From NCBI GenBank assembly GCA_015698045.1, contig BLAL01000043.1, positions 1,116,001 through 1,180,000 on the forward strand: DNA of 64,000 bases. Direction: 5' to 3'. This DNA is from Rhizophagus clarus (Eukaryota > Glomeromycota > Glomeromycetes > Glomerales > Glomeraceae). The notes beneath the pieces were generated by a model that was given only the letters and a program-made list of their open reading frames with translations, had not been told where the DNA came from and searched no databases. Shown here in pieces: positions 11,609-23,437 of this stretch; positions within the stretch are counted from its first letter, which is position 1, and the number at the start of each line of letters is the position of its first letter. The position numbers and the translations under genes are program-made.

Positions 11609-12711
11609 TTAACTATAAGTCATAAGTTTAATATGTTTACCAGTGTAAATTTTTACATAATCTACAGGTGTATCAGAAATAGGCTTCTCTTTAAGACCTT
11701 GTAAAATTTCCATAGCCAAACCAACATCATACATTTCATTACAAAAAGGTGGCCGTCCGCTAGATATTTCCCATAAGAGGATGCCAATATTGTAAACATC
11801 ACTTTTTTTGTTCAAAGAGTATACTTATATTTGATTGTTGTCACTATTTCTTTTTCTATCAAATATTCTTGGATCAATGTAAGTAACCATTCCAAATATT
11901 TTTGATTGAAGATTAGATGATTCCTCAATTCTTTTTGACAGTTCGAAGTCGGCCAATTTAACGGACTAGTACATTGTTGGAGTGCTGTTGATAAATTATT
12001 TTATTTATTGTATTTAATAAGGTACATTAATTATTTCATAGGTGGTAAGTATTAAAATAATAAAAAGTTACCAAATCGCGATGCACAATTCCTTCATCGT
12101 GTAAACATGATACTGCGTAAACTAGTTGAATTGCAAGATCAAATCTATCGTTCCAAGTAAGTTTTTCAAAATGTCTTTTCAAGTAGTTTCGTAGAGTACC
12201 ACTATCCGTATATTCAATTACGAATAAATATTTTTTCTTTTGGTTTCTTTTAAAAAAAAAATTCAATTATATCAATATTTTTATAAATAACATTATTATT
12301 AAAAATTATAATACTTTGACTAGAAGCTGTGACACCATAAAAACGGATAACATTATTATGAAAATCAACTTCACGATGAAGCTTAATCTAGATTATAAAT
12401 AGAGTTTAAATTATACAAGACAATAAAGTAATATATTTATTACATTTTATTATATAATAATTACCTCACGAGCAATTTCACTAGATGTAGCACTATTAAA
12501 GTTATGTAAAGATTTCAGTGCTAAACATTTATGAGAATTTTTCCAATTTGCACGGTAGACTTTTCCGAAGCTTCCTGCACCAACTTCGTTAATGTTATTG
12601 AAAATGTTCAAATTCATAAAATTTAATGTATTTTTTAAAAATAGCTTCATCAATCCAATTATCACAATCATCATTGTCATTGGCAACCGTAATTTCGGCG
12701 TTGTTAGACAT
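11609..12711 (-). pseudogene. tyrosine-kinase-like protein kinase, multi-exon, broken
   Basis: Minus-strand exons can be assembled: 12711-12465 (MSNNAEITV..., then glycine loop GAGSFGKVYRA and the ALKSL lysine strand), 12387-12315 (KLHREVDFHNNVIRFYGV), 12246-12071 (LFVIEYTDSGTLRNYL to catalytic-loop HRDL) and 11984-11609 (HSNNVLV, then KLADFELSKR, SDVYNIGILLWEISSGRPPF). All three introns have GT-AG borders. Breaks: a one-base frameshift before the glycine loop, a small deletion after HSNNVLV, DFG changed to DFE, an in-frame TAA in the activation region (about 11833-11831) and loss of the C-terminal lobe after VDYVKIYT. The family is a kinase group heavily expanded in Rhizophagus. Loss of the DFG glycine plus frameshifts make activity very unlikely. 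Confidence 0.85.
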
Positions 12712-13655
12712 TTTGAGTAAAAAATTTCTACTACGGGAATTAATTTTAATTTTATAATTTAATAACAAAAAAAAATAAAAATAAAAATAATTTAAAATGA
12801 AAATTTCAAAATTAGTATAAATTTATTATTGAATTTTGGGGCAGAAACTCCGTTTGTTGCACATGGTCACAGGAGAAGAGGAGATTGATCTGCGGCCAGG
12901 GCCCAGGGGTCCACAAACGTTTCATTTCACCGACAATCGTTTCACCAACAACGTTTCAGTTATTAAATATCAGATATTTCAATAGTTTTATATAGCTTTA
13001 ACCCGGTTCGCTTCTGCGATGTGATTACGTTCAGTGGTTTTTATAGGTGATGCCGATCCTCTGTTAAAATTGTAGTTGCGCTTCCAATATATATTTCTTT
13101 TTACAGTACTAAATATCAATAGTATTGTACATGTAATTTCTATTTTTCTCTTTATGATAAACCACGAATATTTATTTCAGGTTTATTACGAATAGAGGGA
13201 ATAACATCACAAATATCCATTTTTTTTAAGAAAAAAAATGATTGATGAAAAAAAAAGGAAGATTTAGTAAAAACAAAGAAAATAAAATAAGATTTGATGC
13301 GGATAAAAAAAAAAGATCTTAATATAATATATTTATGTTTCCTTATTTGCATACAATATTATTGAAAATAAAATAATTGTTTATTATACATAATAAAAAA
13401 AAATTGTGATTATGTACATATTTATAATTATTAAATTAAGACAAAATTATTTTATGTGTAAATTTTTTAAAAAAATAATTTATAAATGTTGGTAAAATGA
13501 CTGTTGGTGATACAATCCTGTTGGTAAGATGTTTGTCAGTAAAATGACTGTCGATTAGATGATTTCAGCGAGTTAAAAACGACCATTTTCCGTATATGAC
13601 TAAAAAACATTAATTATAGTGATAATATAAAACAATATATAATTAACAAGTTTGA
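12712..13655. other. intergenic, weak motif repeats only
   Basis: No gene seen. TTTCACC(G/A)ACAA-type words near 12930-12950 and TTGGTAAAATGA/TTGGTGATACAA words near 13490-13550 are loosely inverted, hinting at an old inverted-repeat element, but the ends do not match. The minus-strand reading at 13152-13352 is low-complexity. Confidence 0.4.
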
Positions 13656-13659
13656 TCTA

Positions 13660-14935
13660 TAAAATCATAAGTACCTTCAACACGCAACCCGTTATAATTT
13701 AGAACTTGAATATCATATAATTCAAATTACTTTACTCAATCTTTTTAAGAAAACAATTCAAATTCCTCGGTCGTACCCATGATAGCCAAAATATTTAACT
13801 CTTTGCTTTTTCATTATATATTATTTGATATGTTCATTTCCATATATTCTAATTAATGGGAAGAATTTGTCCTAAAATTTGTAATATAATTGAATTAAAA
13901 CGATATTAATCAGTGTATAAAGTATAAATTCAAAGATAATTAAGAGTTTGTGTATTATTTTCAATTAAATCAAGAAGTAAATAAATACAGTCATTATTAA
14001 AGCAAATATCTCCAAAAACTTAATCTTACCACAATATTTTATAACTAACCGTAATGAATGTTGTAATTCATTATTATTATGTTCAATAAGCTCAAAATTT
14101 CCAAAATAATTTCCAGATTTTTGCATTAATAATTTTAATGATTCAATTTGTAATTTTTCATTAGTAAGAAATAAAGTTTTTAATTTTAAATATCTTAGTT
14201 ATATTAATGATTTGTTGAATAAACTTAGATTCTAAAGAAGAACATTCAATAATATGAATTGATTCTAAACCGTTCAATTGATTAAATACTTCATTTAAAA
14301 CAATTATATTTTTAAAATAAACACAATAAGATATAATTGTGTTTAATGTATTTGAATAATAATGAAAGATACAATGGGTTACCACTTTAATCGCGTGAAA
14401 TCTTTCTAATATTTTTTTTTAAAATCGATTAATTTTTGAGAAATTGATTTGCAATTAGAGTAAATAATTTCCAAAAATTTTGTTATGTTACCGGTTTGTT
14501 TATACGAAGAATATTAAAAGGTTAATATTATAAGTGAAATTTGGATTTTGTAACATTACTTCAAGAATTTCATCAAGAGATTCACATTTGTACAATACAA
14601 CCTTAAAACTATGTAAAGTTACTTTGTTTTTAATGAATATTAGAAGTAATGACTTATAAATTAACTTTGTAAAGTTATGTACGGTTACATATTAATTTAA
14701 GTTTGTTTTATTATCACTTTAATCATGTAGATAAATATCAATAAAGTGATAATTTATAGGAAATTCAAAAGAAAATAGATCCTTCCACAATAATGGAATT
14801 GGTAAATGACACATAATCTATTAACCAATATGCACGAATGTAATGTCTTATAATCGTAATGAAAATATTGTAAAACTTCATTTATTAAACTCAGGAAATC
14901 TAAAAATAGCTTTGGACATGTTATCATATTAAATG
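13660..14935 (-). pseudogene. F-box gene pseudogene
   Basis: Recognisable from end to end but riddled with frameshifts. Near 14930 a broken version of the CSKLFSGDLPEL start is seen (CPKLFLDF). It is followed by YFHYDYKTLHSCILVNRL near 14880-14810, nearly identical to F-box gene 2. At 14161-14385 a piece reads LNTIISYCVYFKNI and LESIHIIECSSLESKFIQQI, aligning with paralogue mid-regions. The C-terminal part is eroded. The upstream purine-rich leader is still visible at 14937-14960. It fills the regular spacing of the F-box cluster and is a dead member. Confidence 0.85.
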
Positions 14936-15742
14936 GAAAGAGAGAAAGGAGAAAAGAGGTTCAAAATTTAGAATTTAAAAGTTTCATCAATTTATTATGT
15001 AGCCGTTCCTATTGTTATTTACTACTATGATATAATGTCATTATTATTCACCTTTTTTTAATACTCCGCAAGGGTTGAGTCAACCCAAATCAAATGACGC
15101 AGGTTTTTTAATCGTGAAAAATAATGACTTGTGACTTGCACCAAAATACTGGTATATTTACATAAAACAACAATATTTTGAATATTGATTATTCAGATTA
15201 TTTATTCTTTTTCATAATAAAGCTTAATTCTGTGGTGCGTAACTGGTCTTAGTATTTATTCTTCGCTTTATAATGAAAAAGAAAATTTTCAAAGTAATAT
15301 TTTAGAAACGATTGTAAAAGATTTTTTTGTTCCAAAATCCAAAAAGAGAACAAGTTCCTATATAAATTTCATAAATTAAAGTCAAAATATGATCTAGTTA
15401 TATGTATTGACAAATATTTTACTAAAATAAATTTATTAAAAAGATTTCTTGATGATAGAATTACATACTGAACTTTTCAAAATAATAAATGAAAATAATA
15501 TTTTAAGGATTCGAAATAGAGTGTTATATATTAAAGCAGAATATATTTAAAGGGAACATCTTTAAACATGTTAATTTGCCTGTAATCTATGCTTCTCTAT
15601 TAATAATCTATTATATCCATGAGTACATAATGCATATTTCAAATATTTAATTAGAATAAATCTTTGATTTATATTACTTGAACAATACTTTAGTGATTCA
15701 CTTGATTTTCTTTAACTCTAACCAGGATGCCCATATAAAATA
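14936..15742. other. AT-rich intergenic, no gene seen
   Basis: No coding region or structured repeat recognised. It lies between the F-box pseudogene and the 3' end of the third F-box gene. Confidence 0.5.
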
Positions 15743-17377
15743 TTATTCTATTGAAATAATATCATTTATAGTAATACATGAATCAAAAAATTTCTGAACT
15801 ATAATGTTATGTAATTTAAATTCATTCACTTCATCTTTTAAATAAAACAATTCTTTTTCACCTAAACAATAAAGAAAAGTCTCTAAAATAGCCAAATATT
15901 TAACCTTTTCCTTCTTCATAATATATTCCTTTATATAAAATAAAACACTTTCACCTTTATTTTTCAGTATATTTCTAATTAATAATCTATTAACAAAAGT
16001 ATTTTGAGAATTTTTTAAAAAGATTTCCAAATCATTTGTATTAAATGAAAGTGATAAACATAAATATTCTAATTTAGGAGGAAGAACTTGACCTAAATTT
16101 TTTAATACAATTGGACTTAATTCTTCATAATCATCAAATTCCAAATCAATGTCAAGATAATTAATAGTTTGTCCAATATTTTTAATTAATTGATAAATAT
16201 TAATATCATTAGGTTTATCAGAAAGTAAATATTTAATTTTCGTACAATACTTTAAAATTAATCTGAGTAATTGTCTTCTTGATTCTTCATACTCTTCATC
16301 CATAGTTCCAAATTCAAAATTTTCTAAAGAATTACCAAATTTTTGTAATAATAATTGTAATGATTCAATATTTAATATTTCATTAATAAATAAAGATTTC
16401 AATCTAAAAGGTTTATTAATCTTGATGATTTGATGAACAAAATCAGAATTTAAAGAATCACAATAAAGAAGGTGAATAGATTCTAAAACATTCAAATGAT
16501 CAAATACTTCTTGTAAAATAGTAATTATATTTTTAAAGTCAATATAATAAAATATAATAACATTTAAAGAATTTGAACAATTAGAATTTTTTAATGATTT
16601 TAATGATAATGATGGACTATATGAAATAGACTCGGATCCAAATGAAATTTTTTGGAGATTACTTTGTGAAATAATTATTTGACATAAACATTTTTCAATT
16701 AATAAAAAATTATCAATATTAATTATGGGAAATTCAAAAGAAATTGATGAAATTGAATTGCAATTAGAAGATAAAAATTCTAAAAAAAGAATGATATTCT
16801 TGATATTTGGAAATGAAAAATAAATATGAAATGTTAAATTTTCGATATTGTGGATAAAATTTGGATTTTGTAAAATCAATTTTATAGTATCATCGAAATT
16901 TTCAAAATGATTAATCGTGGACATTTCAATTTCAAAAGAATTTAAAATCCCTCTATTTTCAATGAATACTTCAAATAATGACCAATAAACTAATTTTTTT
17001 AGCTTCTTATGATTATTATCCGCAAAAGTTGGAATCCACCTTTTAATAGAAAAACATATGCTTCTTATATTTAAATTTTTAATAAAACTGGGATAATTGA
17101 ATAATGTATTTGAAGGTATTAAATTATTATTCACTTTATATTCATTAAATTTTGCTTTACCATTTTCATTTAAATGGCACAAATAGATTTCAATATAACG
17201 ATGATTTCGAGTAGGAATTGAAAATGGATTTTCCCATAATAATGGAATCGTTAAACGACACCATAATCTATTAACTAAAATGCATGAATATAATGTTGAA
17301 AAATCTTTTTTAAAATATTGTATAATTTCATTTGTTAATTCGGGTAAATCTCCTGAGAATATTTTTGAGCATGTCAT
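15743..17377 (-). CDS. F-box / leucine-rich-repeat-like protein 3
   Basis: An intact single-exon gene of 544 residues from the ATG at 17377 (MTCSKIFSGDLPELTNEII). The open frame continues 17 codons further upstream only to a non-ATG codon, and paralogues start at this Met. The F-box (about 1-45) ends NRLWCRLTIPLLWENPFS. The body has leucine-rich units (VLESIHLLYC, LKSLFINEIL, LEYLCLSLSF), and the C-terminus YLAILETFLYCLGEKELF carries a short insertion relative to paralogues 1 and 2. It lacks the ~20-residue TNLEHSQILNF-type segment of genes 1 and 2. Expected role: SCF substrate receptor; substrate unknown. More diverged from genes 1 and 2 than they are from each other. Confidence 0.9.
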   Translation of the reverse strand: MTCSKIFSGDLPELTNEIIQYFKKDFSTLYSCILVNRLWCRLTIPLLWENPFSIPTRNHRYIEIYLCHLNENGKAKFNEYKVNNNLIPSNTLFNYPSFIKNLNIRSICFSIKRWIPTFADNNHKKLKKLVYWSLFEVFIENRGILNSFEIEMSTINHFENFDDTIKLILQNPNFIHNIENLTFHIYFSFPNIKNIILFLEFLSSNCNSISSISFEFPIINIDNFLLIEKCLCQIIISQSNLQKISFGSESISYSPSLSLKSLKNSNCSNSLNVIIFYYIDFKNIITILQEVFDHLNVLESIHLLYCDSLNSDFVHQIIKINKPFRLKSLFINEILNIESLQLLLQKFGNSLENFEFGTMDEEYEESRRQLLRLILKYCTKIKYLLSDKPNDINIYQLIKNIGQTINYLDIDLEFDDYEELSPIVLKNLGQVLPPKLEYLCLSLSFNTNDLEIFLKNSQNTFVNRLLIRNILKNKGESVLFYIKEYIMKKEKVKYLAILETFLYCLGEKELFYLKDEVNEFKLHNIIVQKFFDSCITINDIISIE

Positions 17378-17975
17378 GTTGGGAAAAAAGGAGTAACTTT
17401 TCGTTTCATATTGGAATAAATTTATCAATTTTTTGTTCGTTGTACAATACCTCCCCCATAAATAGTTACCATTCCTTTTATGAATACTGTCATTCCTTTA
17501 TTCGTTACACAAATAATTTCAATGCCGATCAAAACTAATCCGTTTTAGACGATCAAGTGATTCCGAATTGCTGATCCTCTGATTGGACTATCATTTCATG
17601 CGTAAAAATAACTTGGAAAAATACTTTCACGAACCTTTATTTATTTATTTATTTTAAAAGAAGTACTAAACTTTCATTTAATGAGTCAAGATTTTTCAAC
17701 GTTAAGAATAATATGTTCAACTATTTTATTAATGTGTACAAATGTATCATATTTTTTTATTTTAATTATCACTTTTTATTAAATGTTATTAAATGTCATA
17801 CTACAATAACATCGAAATTTTTTAATAAATGAACGCATTTAATGTTATTAGTTATTACAAAAAATATAAATCCATAACTATATGAGCTAGTTCCATGAAT
17901 ATTACACATAAAAATAATATTATTAAGATTCCCCTTTAAATAGTCTATAATTATTTGAAAAATCAATAATTAATT
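17378..17975. other. upstream region of F-box gene 3 and AT-rich spacer
   Basis: Upstream of the ATG the TGACGTAAT block of genes 1 and 2 is not visible, so this paralogue may be regulated differently. The plus-strand reading at 17332-17538 overlaps the start antisense and is not gene-like. Confidence 0.4.
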
Positions 17976-17979
17976 TATC

Positions 17980-18600
17980 TCATCTTTCAAAAGATCTATC
18001 CAAAAAATAAACTTTCTATAATAGATTTTTTTTTATCTCACAAAGTAAAATGATTTTCAGATACTTCTATTACTAATTTAAAAAGAATATGATGATTACT
18101 TTCAAGTCGCGCGGGTAATCTTAATTCCTAAATTGTAAATATTCTAATTTAGAAAGGCTTATTCAGTTGTTAGTTAAATATTCACATTATTAATCTCAGC
18201 TTCAAATATAAAATTATTTTTGGGAAATTTTCATTAACTTCAAAAAATGCTCCGTCTTCTCACATTCTTTCAGCAAATTTTTACATCAATATCTACGTCC
18301 AAACGATCACCTATAATCACCTAATTTCTATAATTCAATTTACGTTATTTCGTATTCAATTAAAGGTTTCAATTCGAATGATTATTTAACATCAATGAAT
18401 CAGAATATAGAATGTGAATTGATTTTTTTGGCCAAAGCTTTCCATAATTATATTTTAAACACAATCAATTTTAAGATTTTTGAAATTTAACAATAAATTA
18501 GTATTATAATATTTTCGGTCTAAAGTTATCTTATGCTCATGATTTTTGATTTATGCATAATATAATCGTTATAATAAAATCGAATAAAGTTACTCACGTT
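17980..18600 (-). pseudogene. possible highly eroded F-box relic
   Basis: Scattered stretches match the F-box gene order at DNA level: a CTCATCTTTCAAAAGATC-like C-terminal piece near 17980, TATTCTAATTTAG near 18140, and AATATAGAATGTGAATTGAT near 18405-18425, resembling the ESIHI-coding segment of paralogues. No frame survives. Position and spacing fit another lost cluster member, but resemblance is weak. Confidence 0.25.
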
Positions 18601-19569
18601 TTTATAACTATCATGTTATCTATTTGAAGAGATTTAATTCACGCAGCAGTTACTGGAAAATTTACATTACTTGATTATAATACCCACAGTGAATGTAAAT
18701 TTAATTTTCTTTTTCTGTAAAAGAATTATTAATAAGAATTATTTGTTGTATAAACTTATTGAAGATTAATCCATAGTCTGTATTGTAAATAATTGTCAGC
18801 AAGATGGCTGCCAATCAAAATGGTCGGTCAGTCAAGGGCCTTAACCGGTTATAACCGACCGATGACCGTAGCTTTTATTTAATCGCCAGATTTTTGTTAT
18901 AACGATTGTATCAATTAACTTTATTGGTTTAGTCAGTTATAATTTATTAAATAATGTCAAAATATGAATAGATTTTATTATTTAATTACTCATTTTAGAT
19001 CGATTATTTAATTGTAATCCAATAACGTATGATTGTTTTAAGATATTGTTATTCAAGCAATTAAATTTTTATTTAAAACAATTAATTTAAACAGACATAA
19101 AGTAACGCTTAGGTTACCGAAATTTTCGGCTTCAAGTAAGCAAACTAAAACAAATTCTACTTTCAATGAGATAATTAAGTAATATGTTCAAAAGATTAAC
19201 CATTAATATTATTTCCATATTCATTAGTAATTTTATTACTATTTTATTTGATAAACTTCATTTAAACTGTGTATAGACATTTCAAAAATAACAAACATTT
19301 GGGAAGTTTTAATCTTTAGTATAGTTGCTATAGGGCGTTATAAGGTTATAAACTGCATTATTTTATTTTTTTAAAAAAAAAAAAAAAATACAAATCAAAT
19401 TTAATAAACATATTTCAAACATTTTAAGATTCAAGAAAAAATATTTATAAAAAAATCTCCCAATTGATAAATATAAGATAAATAAATACACATGAAAAAA
19501 CAAATCTATAAATAACTATAATAAAAAATTTTATATTATATGAAATTTGCTACTTTAATAATTATTTAT
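18601..19569. other. AT-rich intergenic with small hairpin
   Basis: No gene seen. At about 18821-18868 GGTCGGTCAGTCA and ACCGACCGATGACC form an imperfect inverted repeat around TAACCGGTTA. The rest is AT-rich, with an A-run near 19375. Confidence 0.45.
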
Positions 19570-21198
19570 TTACTTATCTATTTCATTTACAAAATCATAG
19601 ATGTCTATAAACAAATCATTATAATTCTGAATTCTAATACCATGTAATTCAAACTCTTTTACTTCGTTTTTCAAAGAAAACAGATTTTTCTTTCTATAAA
19701 AACATTCTTCCATAGCTAAATACTTAACCCTTCTTTCTTTCATAACATATTTTTTTATATATGGTAAGATATCTTCGCTTTCATCATAAATCTTATTTTT
19801 AATTAATAATTTTGTAATAAAAATATTCTGAGAATCTTTAAAAAATATTTCCAAATCATCCGTATTAACTTTAAAAGCCAAATTTAAATATTCCAACTTA
19901 TCAGGAAGAACATGTCCTAGATTTTGTAATATAATGGAACTAAATTCAATATCATATTCTGGTTTATGTTGATATAAATCAAGATGATCAATAGAAATAA
20001 AATTAAGACTCTGTTTAACATTATCAATTAAATCTAATGTTGGTTTAAGTTCCAATTTATCAGATACAAATGATTCAAAAAACTTAATCCTTTCGCAATA
20101 AATTTTAATTATTTCCGACAGTTTTTGGCTTAATTCATGATCCCTTAATCTAAGCCCAATATATTCTATATAATCACCAGATTTTTGTAATAATGATTGC
20201 AATAATTCAACTTCTAACATTTCATTTATAGATAAAGATTTTAACTTGAAAGGTTTAGTTAAACTAGTAATTTGTTTGATAATATTAGGATTTAAAGAAT
20301 AACAATCTATAATATGAACAGATTCTAATACATTCAGTTGTTCAAATACTTCTTTTAAATCATTCATTTTATCAAAACGAATTCCATAAAATATTATTGT
20401 TTTTAAAGTATTTAAAGAATTAGAACCTTTTAAGCAATTTAAAGAGTAATCAAATTGATATTCAAAAGAAATTTTTTTAAGTTTTCGTTGTGATCTAATA
20501 ATTCTTGTTAAATTTTCTTCAACTTGTTCATCATCATCCATTGAAGCTAAAATATGTAATGATGTGATTGTACTGCAATTATAATAAAAAATTTCTAAAA
20601 ATTTAATATTTTCCATCCTTTCACTAAAATAAACAATTAAGTTTTTAACATTATAAAGGAAATTCGGATTTTGTAAAATTAATTCAAAAGTTGAATTGAA
20701 AAATTCATCACCAATAACAGATAAAGTTACCGGAATTTCAACTTCAAAAGTATGTAAACTAACTCCATTTTCAATAAATTTTCTGATTAATAATAAAAAA
20801 ATAAATTTTGTCGAATCCATTATTTTAACAGATATCTTAGTTTTAATCCACATTTTGACAGAATAAACAAATGTATAAGTATCCAAACATTTAATAAAAC
20901 TAGGATAATTAAATAATGTATTTGAAGTAAATGTATCATTATTAATTCCAAAATCATTTAATTTTACTTTATCATCTTCATTTAAATTTTGTAAGACAAT
21001 TTCGAAAATATTATAGTTTTTAGGAAGTTTAAGTTTCTTTGAAAATGGGTCTTCCCATAATAATGGAATTGCTATACGACACCATAATCTATTAACAAGA
21101 ATACATGAATGTAATGCTAAAAAATCATACTGTAAACATTGTATGATTTTATCTGTTAATTCTGGCATATCTCCTGAAAATATTTTTGAACATGCCAT
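19570..21198 (-). CDS. F-box / leucine-rich-repeat-like protein 4
   Basis: An intact single-exon gene of 542 residues. The F-box is MACSKIFSGDMPELTDKII to NRLWCRIAIPLLWEDPFS. Downstream Leu/Ile-rich units (VLESVHIIDC, LKSLSINEML, LEYLNLAFKV) predict an irregular LRR fold for substrate recognition in an SCF ubiquitin ligase. It is the most diverged member of the cluster, with its own C-terminus (YLAMEECFYRKKNLFSLKNE). The ATG at 21198 is the first in frame and matches paralogues. Upstream is a purine-rich run, as in the other members. Substrate unknown. Confidence 0.9.
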   Translation of the reverse strand: MACSKIFSGDMPELTDKIIQCLQYDFLALHSCILVNRLWCRIAIPLLWEDPFSKKLKLPKNYNIFEIVLQNLNEDDKVKLNDFGINNDTFTSNTLFNYPSFIKCLDTYTFVYSVKMWIKTKISVKIMDSTKFIFLLLIRKFIENGVSLHTFEVEIPVTLSVIGDEFFNSTFELILQNPNFLYNVKNLIVYFSERMENIKFLEIFYYNCSTITSLHILASMDDDEQVEENLTRIIRSQRKLKKISFEYQFDYSLNCLKGSNSLNTLKTIIFYGIRFDKMNDLKEVFEQLNVLESVHIIDCYSLNPNIIKQITSLTKPFKLKSLSINEMLEVELLQSLLQKSGDYIEYIGLRLRDHELSQKLSEIIKIYCERIKFFESFVSDKLELKPTLDLIDNVKQSLNFISIDHLDLYQHKPEYDIEFSSIILQNLGHVLPDKLEYLNLAFKVNTDDLEIFFKDSQNIFITKLLIKNKIYDESEDILPYIKKYVMKERRVKYLAMEECFYRKKNLFSLKNEVKEFELHGIRIQNYNDLFIDIYDFVNEIDK

Positions 21199-22095
21199 AT
21201 TGTGAACGAAGAAAGAAAAAAAAAGGGGGTATCAGTTTTGAAAATTATCAAATTAGGTTAAATTTATTAAGTTCAGAATAATGATCGGCGCTTGTGTGAT
21301 GACGATACGGGCCGGAATCAGGAATATATCTAGCTACATCTATGATTAGCAATCGATCAGGTGATCAATTTGTGTAAGGCAATAACAAAAATTAATTGGT
21401 CAAGAATTTCTCTATTTTTACATAAAATAAATTTTTTTTTACCGTTATTGAATTAAAGAAATAAATTGATTGTCAGTTATATGATTTAATTCTTGAACTG
21501 TATAAATCAGGCCTAAATCTCCAATTCGGATGTTGATAGTAAATCTTTCAAGCGTAATTCAAAGTTTGAATGATGAGGGAAATATAATTTTATTAGAACC
21601 ATTATTGTTATAAAAATTTCAAAGATATTTTTTTTTTTTTTTTTTTTTGATATTCTGTGGAATCTTAAACCATTTAACGTTAAGTTCTTTTTACTTGGCC
21701 GTAACGTGATCCATTATAGATTTATAGTTATTAACAATTTAAATAAGCAACGAAAAATTACTATTAAAATGTAAATTAATAGTGTTAAAGTATAGTAATA
21801 CTTACGGTAATTTTATTAGTTATTTATGATGTATGGATGACAAATTATGATATATTGATGACGAACTTGAAATTTTAATTTTAATTGTCAGCCACAAAAT
21901 CATCAATTAATGATAGTCCATAAGTTCAGTATCATAATATTTACTTTACAATGTAAGCCAGATCGTAATATAATAAACTGATTAGAAATATACACTACTT
22001 CATATATGATATCTTTTCTTTTAAATATTGTGTGTTGTTAATTAAATTAACTACGCTTACAGTATATAAATTATAAAATGCTGTAAAATGATGTT
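21199..22095. other. AT-rich intergenic, no gene seen
   Basis: Contains a T-run near 21631-21648 and otherwise AT-rich unique-looking sequence. No coding region recognised. Confidence 0.5.
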
Positions 22096-22099
22096 AAAT

Positions 22100-23290
22100 G
22101 ATGTTAACCATTTTTTTGGTGAGGTATGACCAAAAGATATTACTGGATAAAGCTTTGGTGGTAAATTATTCCATTCTGGTACTTCCTGATACTTAGTACC
22201 GTTAACTGTAAAAGCACAAGTTCTTTTATTCATATCTAAATGAACGGTAACCCTATAAAAAAAGAATGTCCAGAAAATGTCTGTCTATCCAGAAAATGTC
22301 CGGAATATTGCAAAATCTGGGACATTTTCTGGATAGACAGACATTTTCTGGACATTTTTGATGACAATTTCCGGACATTCTTTTTTTATAGGGACATAAC
22401 TTGCGCCATCTCCGAATGGTGGGCAGTAATTTGACCCTTTATCAGAATTATAACAACGATCATTATTACCTAATACCCATCCAGTTGGTTGCCTTCCTGC
22501 CCAGGATTCATAATTTAAATCTTCTGGCGCACATACTCCTACCCAAGTAACTTCGCAAGTTTTCTCCATAATAATATCCCATTCAAAAATACCCCTATTT
22601 TCTAGCATCATTTTTGCTCTGACATTTTTCCATGTTTTAGTTTGACTTTTTAAATATGCAATTTTTCCATTATCCTCAATAAGAACATTTGACCCACATT
22701 CTGACTCATCCCAAACACAAATTGGTATAGGTATCCCTCGAATATAATTTAAGTCAGATTTACTTAATTTAACTTTTTGTCGATAAACATCTGAAATTAT
22801 GTTTACTGGGATAATTTCTAATGGTTCAATGACATCGACCAAAATTTGTCCTTCAATTCGCATGAAATCAATAAATTTAACCAAAGTTTCTAATTCTTTA
22901 GCGACTTTTTGAGTTATAAATTTACTTTCCATTTGAACTGAGTTTTTTATCTGTTTTATTTTTTCTAAGGTTGGTAACCGTTCCATAAAAGTTTAGTATG
23001 CATCGTTAGAAACTTATTTTCTGCAAGTACGACACTATATCGAAAAACTTCATATTCTGGAGTTCTAAAGGGAACTCTTTTTTCATACGTACAAGATAAA
23101 AGATATTGAAGTCCTGCAATAGACAATCGATCAAATTCAATGGTGTTTAATGGAATTGCTGCAACCGTTTCAATCAATAAATTTAGAAGAATATTATTTT
23201 TTGTTAATGGCATCTTTTCGGAAAATTTAGATAATAATTCTGGTGAATAATTTTCTCTGGAATCCTTTTTAAGTGTATATTGAGCGTTTC
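22100..23290 (-). pseudogene. BACK-SPRY protein gene (BTB family), broken
   Basis: Minus-strand pieces in order: GNAQYTLKKDSRENYSPELL and FDRLSIAGLQYLLSCTYEK (BACK-like, 23280-23010). After a frame break near 23000 come MERLPTLEKIKQIKN, IIPVNIISDVYRQK and a SPRY domain (CVWDESECGSN, FEWDIIMEKTCEVTWVGVC, GRQPTGWVLG, to about 22400). After an inserted hairpin element follows VTVHLDMNKRTCAFTVNGTK (22250-22190), then PEWNNLPPKLYPV. Full relatives in this lineage begin with a BTB domain, not found here, so the 5' part is missing. BTB-BACK proteins usually act as Cullin-3 adaptors; SPRY binds partners. The frameshift, the insertion and the absent BTB make this a pseudogene. Confidence 0.82.
22251..22394. 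mobile_element. 144-bp fold-back MITE inside the SPRY domain
   Basis: Terminal inverted repeats beginning CCCTATAAAAAAAGAATG are perfect for 21 bases. Interior to them a second long inverted repeat (GTCCAGAAAATGTCTGTC and its complement) makes almost the whole element one hairpin with a short loop near 22311-22325. The SPRY coding sequence stops at one side and resumes at the other. Candidate duplicated flank is TA or TAAC (GGTAAC left, CATAAC right), as for Tc1/mariner-type elements; the left end seems to have lost two bases. Confidence 0.85.
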
Positions 23291-23437
23291 CAGTATAAAT
23301 GAGTTATAATCAGTCTAGTTTTATATTATTAAGTTAATCTTGTTTTATTAATTTTAATAGAAATTGAAATTGCCTAATAAAAATATACCAGGTGGATAAT
23401 AATTATATGCATAGTATTATATATTGCATATAGCATT

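Noticed and set aside
12900-13570. Possible inverted-repeat element with TTTCACCGACAA-like words at both ends
   Set aside because: Ends do not align as terminal repeats and no target duplication is seen.
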